Position numbers and translations under genes: made by a program. From Rhodobacteraceae bacterium WFHF2C18 (GTDB lineage: Bacteria > Pseudomonadota > Alphaproteobacteria > Rhodobacterales > Rhodobacteraceae), in NCBI GenBank assembly GCA_002166865.1, contig NHTQ01000006.1:124001-188000 (forward strand): 64,000 nucleotides of DNA, written 5' to 3'. The notes under the pieces are model-generated. The model was not told the origin of the DNA, ran no database searches, and saw only the letters and a list, made by a program, of their open reading frames with translations. Every line of letters starts with the position of its first letter. Within the stretch, counting starts at the first letter, position 1. This document shows positions 56,135 to 64,000 of the stretch, in pieces.

Positions 56135-57744
56135 TCAGACGGTCAGGGCCTCCGGCAGGTCCGACCGCCGGTAAATGGTCGCCCCGATTCTGCGGGGATC
56201 GAAGATCGGCGGAACGCGGTGCTCCTTGATGATCCGATCGACCGTCCCCGATTTCAGGCCGGTTTCGAGAGACAGGCGTTTCTTGATCGCGAAGGTTCGA
56301 CGGAACGCGGCCATCGCCTCGGGCCCGATCCACGGGTCCGCCCCCTGCCCGTCCGACTGCAAAAGCGGCGCTCCGTCGCCGTGCACGATGAGCCGGCGCC
56401 CGGCCGTGGGTGACACCCCGAGCATCATGAAGGCGAGCGAGGCGCGCATGCCGGGGCGCGGAGTCTCGACCAGGCGCTTGATTTCCGTCGGATCGACGAG
56501 GACCGCCGCGAAGCCCTCCGCGTTTTGCAGCCGGCGGGCCCGCGTCAGGTGCCCTGCGAACAAAAGCTCGAGGATCCGGGTGAGGCGCAGGCGCGTCTTC
56601 TCGGCCGCCTTGGCCAACGGGACGAGCTGATCGGAGGGTGCCTCGACCGCCTTGCCCCATTTGCTGACCAGCAGCGCCTGATCCTGGACCCGCCGCAGAT
56701 GCTCCAGCTCCAGCAAGGCCGCCACCAGCGGGCGCGACGCACCGAGGATCGCGGGCAGCTGGGTGACGGGGACCGCGTTTTTCAGGCGGTGGACAACGGG
56801 ATCGACCTCGGCGTGGCGCACGATGATATGGCCGCAGGGATCATGCTGCCGGCTGACCGGCACAACGCCCTTGGCGACCAGGATGTTGCGCAGCGTGAGC
56901 GGATGCAGCCCCTCGGCCGCCGCCACGCTTGCAACAGTTCCGACCCGCGGCTGCGCGGGCCCGTCTCCATCAGCTCGGACAAGGCCGCGCGGATCGCCGT
57001 CTCGCCACCGGCGGTGACGTCCCAGCCCGCGCGCCCGGCCGTATCCCACATCTGCCCGGTCATCTCGGCGGCCTTGCGGTCCGGTCCGAAGGTGAGGACA
57101 GCGCCCAGCATCTCGGTCGCCCGCACGGCCTGCTCGATCCCCTGCGCATCGAGCCAGCCCGGCCCGGAGCGCCCCGCGAGGCGGTCCAGCACCCAGTCCT
57201 GCAGCGGCGATGGCGCACGCTGCGCCTGCGCCGCCGCCAAGCTGTCGAGCGCCGCATCATCCCGCGGCACAATCACCTGCAGTTCATGGGCGATGTCGTC
57301 CCACTTGCCGCCGCGCGCCTCGACGAGTGCAAGCTTGTGACGCGCGCAGGTGCGCACAGGCGCAAGCCGCCAAGCCAGACTGTGCCGAAGCCCCGCGTCG
57401 GGCCGCGGCTCCGACGCGCGGTCCTCTTTCACGCAAAGCGGGCAATACCGGGTCACCGGCCCGGTGGTGAACGCCACCGAGATGTCTTCGCCGCGCAAGC
57501 GATACCGGCGCTTGCCGGTGGCCGCGATGGTATTGCGCAGAACAGGTGCGGGGTCCTGCCCCGCGATCTCGCACAGCCGCAGAACCGTGTCCCGCTCGCC
57601 GGAGGCCAGCGCGGACAGGCGCAGGTCGAAATCGTTCAGGAACGGGGCGAGGCGCCCGCCGGTGTGGAAGGCCGCCTGCCGGGCCGCCCAGGACAGGGGG
57701 GTCTCGTCCGATGCGAACGGCAGGACGGGAAACAGAGGTCTCAT
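56135..57744 (-). pseudogene. tniQ: TniQ/TnsD-like target-selection protein, frameshifted
   Basis: ATG at 57744 overlaps the tnsC stop. The first part has the TniQ zinc-finger pattern (RYCPLCVKED ... CARHKL) and follows the family to about 56960. There a single-base loss in the GGGCCC run moves the frame from METGP to AQPRVGTVASVAAAEG, and the remaining 290 residues continue to RSDLPEALTV. Repaired length is about 536 residues, in the range of TnsD, which directs Tn7 to a fixed attachment site. Whether it is truly broken or a sequencing error cannot be told from here. Confidence 0.8.
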
Positions 57745-58724
57745 GCCCGTGCCCTCCGATGTGCGCCGCCCCGCTTGCGCGTCGGCGCGGCCGCCTCGAC
57801 CTCTTCGGCCGGATCGGGATCGATCAGCCACCACCGGTCGACCCAGAACACGTTCTCCGTGGCCGGAGCGCCCTCGGCCATGGCCCAGACCTCCGCGAAA
57901 TGATCAAGCCCGAGATGGCCCTCCTCGGCGAGGAGGGCGGTTTCGATGGCGTTGATGATCATCTCGTTGGCCCGGCCGAACCGGTAGCGCGACGCGTGGA
58001 ACAGCCGGCCGATCACATCCCCCTCGACGGGCGGGGACAGCCCGACGCGGCTGCAGAACGCGCCGGTCAGATCGCGGAACGCCTCGCCGTCGCGCTCCAC
58101 GGTCAGCGGGGACCAGCGCATGACCGAGAACCGCCGCTGGACCTGCGGATCGGTCCGGATCACGCGCCAGAGGTCCTCGGTGCCCGACAGGATCACCACG
58201 ACGGCATCATCCCCCTGCATCAGGGTCTTGATGGCGCGCAGGATCAGGTTGCGGTCGGCGCAGAACAGGTCATGCGCCTCGTCGAGCCAGAGCACCACGA
58301 TGCCCAGCAGGCTCAGCCGCTCGCGCAGGAGCTGCCACAGGGACCAGGCTTCCATGCGCTTGGGCGTGCCGGTGTAGCCGGTCTGCTCGAGCAGGGCGAG
58401 CGTCACGCTCTTGAACGTGGCCGGGCTCGGCACCGAGCAGCTCAGATAAAGCGGCTGGCCAAAGTCGCCTTCGGCCAGCCCGAATTGTTTCGCGAGCGCG
58501 TGATCCACCAGGCAGGACTTGCCGCTGCCCGGCTCCCCGATATGCAGAATGCCGCGCGTCTCACCCGTCCGGGTGAACTTGCACGGCTCGGGACGCAGGG
58601 CGCCCTCGGCGTCGCGCTTGAGCAGCCGCCGGAGGTGGGACGCGAATTCCGCGTCCCGTTCCGAGCCCACATACATGTTGCGCAGGGTTTCGACCTGCCG
58701 GTCAATGGCCTCATGGTCGGGCAT
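57741..58724 (-). CDS. tnsC: TnsC/TniB-type AAA+ ATPase
   Basis: 327 residues. Walker A GEPGSGKS at about 63-70 and Walker B VVLWLDEAHD near 145, then a sensor motif VVVILSGTEDLWR. In Tn7-like systems this protein bridges the transposase and the target selector. It is intact, coupled by ATGA to tniQ and two bases from tnsB. Confidence 0.92.
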   Translation of the reverse strand: MPDHEAIDRQVETLRNMYVGSERDAEFASHLRRLLKRDAEGALRPEPCKFTRTGETRGILHIGEPGSGKSCLVDHALAKQFGLAEGDFGQPLYLSCSVPSPATFKSVTLALLEQTGYTGTPKRMEAWSLWQLLRERLSLLGIVVLWLDEAHDLFCADRNLILRAIKTLMQGDDAVVVILSGTEDLWRVIRTDPQVQRRFSVMRWSPLTVERDGEAFRDLTGAFCSRVGLSPPVEGDVIGRLFHASRYRFGRANEMIINAIETALLAEEGHLGLDHFAEVWAMAEGAPATENVFWVDRWWLIDPDPAEEVEAAAPTRKRGGAHRRARA

Positions 58725-58726
58725 GA

Positions 58727-60887
58727 TCAGTCCTCCTCGATGGTCAGGTTGGATTTCGCGGGGCGCGGACCGGTCGCACCGGCGGACGACGTCCCGGACG
58801 TGGCCGCGGCATCGTCCTCGCCGGTCACCTCCGAGAGATCGGGGATGGCATGGCCCGGCTCGGCGTCAGCCTTTTGCGGGGCCTTGCGCTCGAAGAACTC
58901 GACCCCGGCGAAGTTCTGGCGCTCCGCGCGTGCCATGGCCTCCGGCGACCAGTCCTCGACGTTGATCCCCGCCGCGGCCATGCTGGCCGCGGTGCGGGCG
59001 TGGATCGCCTTGATCGCCTCGCGCACGGCCACCATGTCCACTCGCCTGGAGTTCGGCGCCCCGGCCCGAACGTGACGCACGGCCGTCAGCCAGGTGCGGT
59101 CGGGAACCCCGTCGAGGCTGTCATCCACCGCCGGGATCGTGTGCCACTCGGACCCGAGGCGGACGGAGATCCCCCCGATGTCCATGGGATGCCAGCGCAC
59201 CTCCACCTATTCCGGGTCGCGGCGCAGCATCCAGGTCGCCAGGACCTCCGAATGGTAGCGGACGCCGAGGACGGTGATGCCGGTCTTGTCAAGCCGACGC
59301 GTATCTTGCGTGCCGAACACAAGGCGCGTGCGCTCGATGTCAGGCGGCGGCTGGACCCCGTACTGCCTGTTCAGACGACGCCAGCAGTCCAGCGGGTTTT
59401 CGCCCCCAGGCTGCGGTGGGGGTGTTGTGGTAGATGTCGACAACCCAGCGGATCAGCGCGAAGGTCAGATCGTCCACGGTCAGCGCGGCACGGTCCCGCG
59501 GGTCGGTATCCCCCTTGGTGATGATGTCCGAGAAGGTCCGACCCGACAGGCGCGGCATCAGGTCGTTTGCGATGGTCTTGAAGACCCGTTCCACCGTTCC
59601 ACGCACCTCGGGCACGCCATTCGTGGCGATTTCGAAGGCGATACCCAGGTCGGCACAGGCGTTGCGAACGGTTTGGGACTTGAAGTGCGACGCGCCGTCG
59701 GTCACCAGATGTTCGGGCAATCCGTAAAGGTCCCAAGCACTCATGGCTCCGACCGCATCGGCCCATTTTCCCTTGTCGGAAACCACCATCTGCAGCGTAC
59801 TGAGCGCCGACTCGGCGCTTGCGGCCTTGCAAAGGGTCATGCCCACGATGCAGCGCGTGGTGCAGCAGATGATAACCGAGAGGACCAGGCGGCCCTTGGA
59901 GCCATCAAGCCCCATCGCCAGTTTTTCCTCGTCGGTCAGCGTCTCGTCGAGTTCTGCCGTCTTCAAGAGCGTCATGAGATCGACGGTCCATTCGTCAGCC
60001 TCGACGCGCTCGAGCGGACGCGTGAGGTTCAGCCCGTCCGCGACCGGCCGGAACTTCTTGCGCGCCGCCGCAACCCCGTTGCGGGCGCACTCGACCTCGA
60101 ACGGATCCAGGCTGTGGATCGCCCGGCGAACGGTCTCACGGCTCGGGATGGCGAGCGGATCGAGGCCTTCCTCGGCGCGTTCCGCGTTGCGCTGCTCGAA
60201 AGCGAGGACCACGTTCTCGTGGATCATCTTCATCGTCGGTTTCTCGACCCGGAGATACCCGCGCACCTCCTTCCAGAGCAGTCCGAGCGCCTCCGGCCCC
60301 ATCGCGGAGCCGCGGTTGCCCCGGCGGTGCATCGCACCGGCGAGAGCCGCGAGCCCGTCCTGCTGCTTGATCTGCAGCCACCGGCGCAGGGTGCGCGTGC
60401 TCGGCGCCTTCCTGAAGTCCGCGGACAGATCCAGGCTGGTGGCCCCGAGCGGGTTCAGGTTGCCCGCGTACTCCAGCGCGGTCCCCATGATCAGGGTCAT
60501 GTTGGCCCGGAGACTCTCATCGGTCATCTTGATGGTGGTGCCCTCGCGGCGGAGCTTTGCCACGGCTTCGCAGTAGGCGTCCTTCTTGGACACACGCGCA
60601 CGCGCCTTGTCAGACAGGTTTGAGACCATGGATGTCTGGCCCCGCAGACGGCGCTGACATTCCCGCGGATCGTAATAATCACGCTCGACCGTGATGCGGC
60701 GCGCGGACGCGAGCCGGGACAGCTGCGCGTGCGCGAATTGCACGGACAAGCCGGTCCCGTCATCGCGGGTGAGCACGTAGCCTTCCTCGTTGCGCGAGGT
60801 CACGGAATAGCGCGCCCCTTCAATGGTCACGCGGTCATGCTGACCGAATGCGAAGGTCGCGTTCTGGGTTGTGAAAGAAAGTTCCAT
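58727..60887 (-). pseudogene. tnsB: TnsB/TniA-type DDE transposase, frameshifted and with a stop
   Basis: ATG at 60887 has AAGGAG upstream. The N-terminal part (515 codons) holds the DDE residues: EADEWTVDLM, HLVTDGASHF and VRGTVERVFK. In HNTPTAAWG a run of five Gs (59403-59407 on the plus strand as Cs) lacks one base, after which the frame continues as GGENPLDCWRRLN. A TAG at 59207-59209 then interrupts it before VRWHPMDIGG, in the same frame. The C terminus (KSNLTIEED) is intact. Confidence 0.88.
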
Positions 60888-60948
60888 CTCGTTTCTCCTT
60901 CATGGATGGTCATGGTGTGCGGCCCTTGCCGCACGGGGTTGAGGGGGT

Positions 60949-60977
60949 GGGAAAACGCCACGGCGCGGCGTTTTCCC
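60949..60977 (-). terminator. Hairpin between tnsA and tnsB
   Basis: GGGAAAACGCC and GGCGTTTTCCC pair perfectly over 11 bases with a seven-base loop. It lies in the 97-base gap between tnsA and tnsB and could attenuate transcription of the three downstream genes. Confidence 0.55.
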
Positions 60978-60984
60978 CGGGGTG

Positions 60985-61749
60985 TCAGCGCGCCTCGGCC
61001 GACGGGCGCGCCGGTGCGACGGCGCCCGGCGCCGGGCCCGCATCAGGGGTCGGGTCGGCAACATCGGAGGGCGGGGTGCACGCGCGCGCCTTGAAGACCT
61101 CCGTGTCACGGTCGATCCGCGTCTGGCGGACCGGCGTGAGGTGGCCGGACCGGATGAGCCGGACGACCGCCCGAAAGCCGGCCCCGCCAAGACCCGTTTC
61201 GTCGACGAGGGCCCCGACCGTCGTCACGCCGGTGATGCGGGCCGCTGCGGCCCGGGCGGCGGCGTCGGGATCGGGGTCCGGAACGCGCACCGCCTGCAGC
61301 AGCTTCGCGTTGAAAAGCGCGACCGGATCGACATCGTGCTCGGAGAAGAGCCGCAGATCCGACAGGAAACCGGCCGCGATGGCCTGCGCCTTGATGCGCG
61401 CAAGCTGGGCCAGATAGGTCGGCGTGACGCGCCCCTTGGGACGGACCGCATAACCGATCCAGCGACCATCGGTGCGCCGAACGACCAGGTCGATGTAATG
61501 GGTCCGGCTTGCCGCGTCCGCGTCCCGCCATGCGAAGGCGATCTGCTCGAAGAGCGCGTCGGTCGACGGCCGGGCGGCCAGGATCAGCGCCGCCTTCATC
61601 TCGAGGTGGCTTTCGAGGCCGACCACGCGCCCCGGGCCGTCGCCCAGGACGATCTGGCCGGTGAAGTGATGCGAAGACCCGACCTGCGTGGCGCGGTCTC
61701 CGGTGCTGGGTTCGGGAAGGCGGATGCCTTCCATGTCATGGATGGACAT
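60985..61749 (-). CDS. tnsA: TnsA-like endonuclease of the Tn7-like element
   Basis: 254 residues. The catalytic pattern of TnsA is visible as Glu in VVGLESHLEMK, the EQ motif in ALFEQIAFAW, Asp in RTHYIDLVVRRTDG and Lys in YAVRPKG. TnsA cuts the 5' ends of the transposon so that it moves by cut-and-paste with TnsB. The EVK motif of typical TnsA is AVRPK here, so the endonuclease identification is by pattern and position. It starts the operon. Confidence 0.75.
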   Translation of the reverse strand: MSIHDMEGIRLPEPSTGDRATQVGSSHHFTGQIVLGDGPGRVVGLESHLEMKAALILAARPSTDALFEQIAFAWRDADAASRTHYIDLVVRRTDGRWIGYAVRPKGRVTPTYLAQLARIKAQAIAAGFLSDLRLFSEHDVDPVALFNAKLLQAVRVPDPDPDAAARAAAARITGVTTVGALVDETGLGGAGFRAVVRLIRSGHLTPVRQTRIDRDTEVFKARACTPPSDVADPTPDAGPAPGAVAPARPSAEAR

Positions 61750-62456
61750 TTTGAAATCCTCTCAGGTTGTCCGTTGCACCGGGGCCCGGGAAGTCGGGCA
61801 CCGGGGAGGATCCCGGGGGCGGTGCGACGACAGGCACAGCGGTGCCGTTCGCATCCGTCGGACGGTGCGGGGGACAGACCGGTGATCCGGACACACCCCA
61901 CCCGGCCGGCTGGACTGCAGCCGTTGCGGGATCGGGCTTGGCGGCGGAGAGGATCCTTGAAGCAGCAGGGCGGACCTGCTACCTTCTCGTCATGAAAACT
62001 AAGGTGGATACTTCCGCCATATGGGCACCCGTGCTGTTGGCGCAGCGCGGGTGTTTTACGTTTCTACATCTCGACCCTCCGTGTCTTGTCCGATCTGACC
62101 GCGACGAAGCGCGGTCGGTGTTTCAACGGCCGGAGTCGTAGCACCGAGAAAACGACTCCGGAAGTTTTTTCCATTTATTTACAATTACTTGCGAGAATTC
62201 GGCGCGGTCGGTTTTTCACAAACACGACGCCACAAGCCCTTGAACCCCACCGCTCACGCCAGCCGATATCTGCCCGTTTCCCGGCCCGGACGCGCCGCGC
62301 CAAGGTCTGCGAAAACGTCCCGTTGGACCCCGAGGACGCGAGCGACGGAAAAGTTTTTCTGCACAACCACACGACATATCTTTCCCGACAGGCTGCAAAA
62401 CGCGCCTGCGCTGCCCCTCACTTCGTTCCGATTCGGTTGGTCCAGCTACCGCGAGA
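61750..62456. other. Non-coding region upstream of tnsA with repeats
   Basis: About 700 bases. A repeat occurs at about 62109-62125 and 62202-62218, GCGCGGTCGGTTTTTCA against GCGCGGTCGGTGTTTCA (one difference), with a weaker copy GCGCGGGTGTTTTACG at about 62044. Such spaced repeats could be transposase-binding sites at the right end of the Tn7-like element. The tnsA promoter should also be here. Confidence 0.4.
62130..62169 (+). terminator. Rho-independent terminator-like hairpin
   Basis: CCGGAGTCGT at 62130-62139 pairs perfectly with ACGACTCCGG at 62152-62161, loop 12 bases, followed by AAGTTTTTT. It reads on the plus strand, but I see no plus-strand gene before it; an unannotated small RNA is one explanation. 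Confidence 0.5.
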
Positions 62457-63122
62457 TCAAGCTTGCGGGATCTTGGACCGGGTTCTTTTGTCGGTCCGCA
62501 ATATCGCGGCTATCGACAGCAGGAACGGCATGTTGAGCGACTTGATCGTACAAAGCCCGAGATCAGGACCGCGTTCACCGCCTTTGCCGAAATCGACCTC
62601 AACCCTCTGTTCGCCCAACTTGAACGAGATCCGCGCACCAGGAAGCTCTTTCAGCATCCTCACCTCGACCCGCCTCATATCCGTGAGGTCAGGCAAATGC
62701 TCGAGGAGCGACGCCAAAGACCCGCCGAAGGTTGCCGCCATGGGCAAGTCCTCGCGCGGATATTCCTGAAAGAGCCCGCCCTCGAGGATCCCTTTGGGCG
62801 TCAAGCGCGGATGCTCCTGGAGGTTCCGGATATCCGGATCATCAGGGACACCCTGATATGTCCAGCTCTGACCGCCTTTGAGCTCGAGCTTGCTGAAACA
62901 CTCGACGAATGCCGGCGTGTCACGGATCGACGCGTCCATGCACAGGGCAATCACGTCATGAGCCACGTCACGCGATGTCACTTGCGTCGCCGCCCGTCCC
63001 CTCGGGGACTTTGCCCGCAGCCCCGCAGCCGCAAGGCCGCGATCAAGCACGTCAACCGAGCTCTCCGACATATCGAAGAGATCCGCGAGTGCTCTCACCA
63101 TTTGTCCAGGGGTCGACATCAT
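62457..63122 (-). CDS. Hypothetical protein with an N-terminal HTH-like segment
   Basis: 221 residues, AAAGGAGTGGG upstream of the ATG. Residues 10-40 (LADLFDMSESSVDVLDRGLA) look like a winged helix, and the remainder is soluble (KGGQSWTYQGVPDDPDIRNL). It lies upstream of tnsA, same strand, 700 bases away. I do not recognise the family. Confidence 0.65.
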   Translation of the reverse strand: MMSTPGQMVRALADLFDMSESSVDVLDRGLAAAGLRAKSPRGRAATQVTSRDVAHDVIALCMDASIRDTPAFVECFSKLELKGGQSWTYQGVPDDPDIRNLQEHPRLTPKGILEGGLFQEYPREDLPMAATFGGSLASLLEHLPDLTDMRRVEVRMLKELPGARISFKLGEQRVEVDFGKGGERGPDLGLCTIKSLNMPFLLSIAAILRTDKRTRSKIPQA

Positions 63123-63410
63123 CCCACTCCTTTACGCTCACAAAATGCGCTTAAATCGACGAGGGGACTTGAGTCAAATATTTTCTCAAAATTCTTCGGT
63201 TATTAATTCTGGTTTTTCTGAGGAGGCCGGACACCGCGCCCAACGACGCGGTCACCGACTTAAGCACGACGACCGCTTTCGAGCTGGTAAGGCGGGCCTT
63301 TCGATCCGCCACCGGGCGTAGTTGTCCACAAAACAATGACCGCTGTCTGCATAGCGCATTGGAAGAAAGAACGAATTGCATGTATCTTCTTAAGACGAAG
63401 GAGATACATC
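63123..63410. other. Intergenic region between divergent genes
   Basis: About 288 bases, AT-rich near 63170-63215, containing the promoters of the divergent genes. GGACACC at 63227 and TTGTCCACAAAACAATG near 63314 recall motifs around 55965-56080, but in no clear inverted arrangement. Confidence 0.4.
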
Positions 63411-64000
63411 ATGTCGAACAAACTTGACGCTGGCGATATCACAAACCTGATCATCTTCGGGGCGATCGGTTTTTGGATCTATTCCGCGATAGCGGGGCCG
63501 GAGACGCCTGAGAAGCGGCCGATTACAAATGCAGCAACGGCAGGTGAAGAGCTGCGCCCCTTGGGCCCAGATGCCCGGGATCCCTTTGTTGAAACCGTAA
63601 GCCTGCATCGTGACGCCTATCTGAACGCAGAAAATGACGTCCAAAGAGGCGTTGTTCGCAAGAGCCGCGGTGAAAGCCTTTGTCAGACCTTCAGCTCGCG
63701 GTTCTTCAGAAACTGGCCGGGTCGGCTGACTTGGGTTTCCACAACATCTGACGGGCAAACCGTGGATCGGATCAAAGTGGAACTGAGCGACTTCGGCGAT
63801 AACGATGAGGTCGCTATTGAAGACTCCAATCACTATGAACCCGGCACCCTGATGCACGAAACGCTCCTCAACGATGTCAGCCCGGGGGATCGCGTCGTGG
63901 TCAGCGGTGAATTCAGGTACGACACCGATGATGATGTCAGCGACTGCTTTCATGAAGAGAGTATTTCGCTTTCTGGCGGGATGACTGACCCGGAGTACAG
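63411..64000 (+). CDS. Membrane-anchored protein of unknown function, 3' end outside the window
   Basis: GAAGGAG precedes the ATG at 63411. The N terminus (NLIIFGAIGFWIYSAIAG) is a likely membrane anchor, followed by a soluble region rich in Asp and Glu (YDTDDDVSDCFHEESI at the end). At least 196 codons are open. It appears intact to the window edge but has no recognised domain. It lacks features of phage or transposon genes. Confidence 0.7.
   Translation, partial: MSNKLDAGDITNLIIFGAIGFWIYSAIAGPETPEKRPITNAATAGEELRPLGPDARDPFVETVSLHRDAYLNAENDVQRGVVRKSRGESLCQTFSSRFFRNWPGRLTWVSTTSDGQTVDRIKVELSDFGDNDEVAIEDSNHYEPGTLMHETLLNDVSPGDRVVVSGEFRYDTDDDVSDCFHEESISLSGGMTDPEY

Noticed and set aside
63390..63953. 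187-residue frame on the minus strand at the right edge
   Set aside because: It is the shadow of the plus-strand frame starting at 63411, which has a good ribosome-binding site and a membrane anchor.

Overview
The window is high-GC chromosomal DNA of an alphaproteobacterium, most likely a Rhodobacterales (Roseobacter/Paracoccus-type) bacterium. The pointers are a cydDC-cydABX operon with a perfect FNR-type box, an Azospirillum-type indole/phenylpyruvate decarboxylase, a solo LuxR, a FecCD/CobW/DUF1636/ThrRS metal island with Zur-like boxes, and overlapping ATGA-coupled operons throughout. The taxonomy is inferred from protein resemblance read by eye, not from a search.  Layout: 1-6.3 kb is a catabolic operon on the minus strand (FAD oxidoreductase, aldehyde dehydrogenase, DapA-family enzyme, GntR regulator), then a GlxA/AraC regulator and a LuxR solo on the plus strand. 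6.5-13.4 kb is core metabolism: a kinase-like ATP-binding fusion, a thiamine-diphosphate decarboxylase, a GAPDH paralogue, an SRAP peptidase and a methyltransferase. 13.5-22.7 kb is a redox/respiration block: an OxyR-like regulator divergent from a 1-Cys peroxiredoxin with a four-half-site OxyR operator, a persulfide dioxygenase, and cydDC followed by cydABX, with an FNR box at the cydC/cydA junction and a strong terminator after cydX. 22.8-29.5 kb holds a phasin-like protein, a MerR regulator divergent from a Zn/Cd/Pb P-type ATPase with a textbook 19-bp-spacer promoter, DUF411 and DsrE proteins, an EnvZ-like kinase, an MBL hydrolase and tRNA-Asn(GTT). 29.5-30.4 kb is decayed DNA with a transporter pseudogene.  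30.5-36.4 kb is a two-gene operon of large exported proteins without an assigned role; the second (about 1301 aa) appears to carry a laminin-B-like domain. 36.5-46.3 kb is a TonB/ExbBD metal-uptake island with several Zur-like ATGTTATA boxes. Its parts are eroded: the first receptor is a 3' remnant, zur is fused in frame to the C-terminal half of a CobW protein, an ABC ATPase is fused in frame to the C-terminal half of a FecCD permease, and a second thrS has lost its 5' part.  46.3-54.6 kb is an insertion-sequence graveyard: IS256 fragments, an IS3 element split by an IS66 element (8-bp target duplication), an IS1380 remnant, and a second IS3 element with 27-bp perfect inverted ends. Four copies of a roughly 42-bp nested-palindrome element sit inside the transposase genes of three of these elements, three of them next to catalytic motifs; this is the most unusual observation in the window. 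54.9-61.7 kb carries a Tn7-like transposition operon (tnsA-tnsB-tnsC-tniQ) in which tnsB and tniQ are broken by single-base shifts and a stop, flanked by small genes of unknown function. The window ends in a partial membrane-anchored protein gene.
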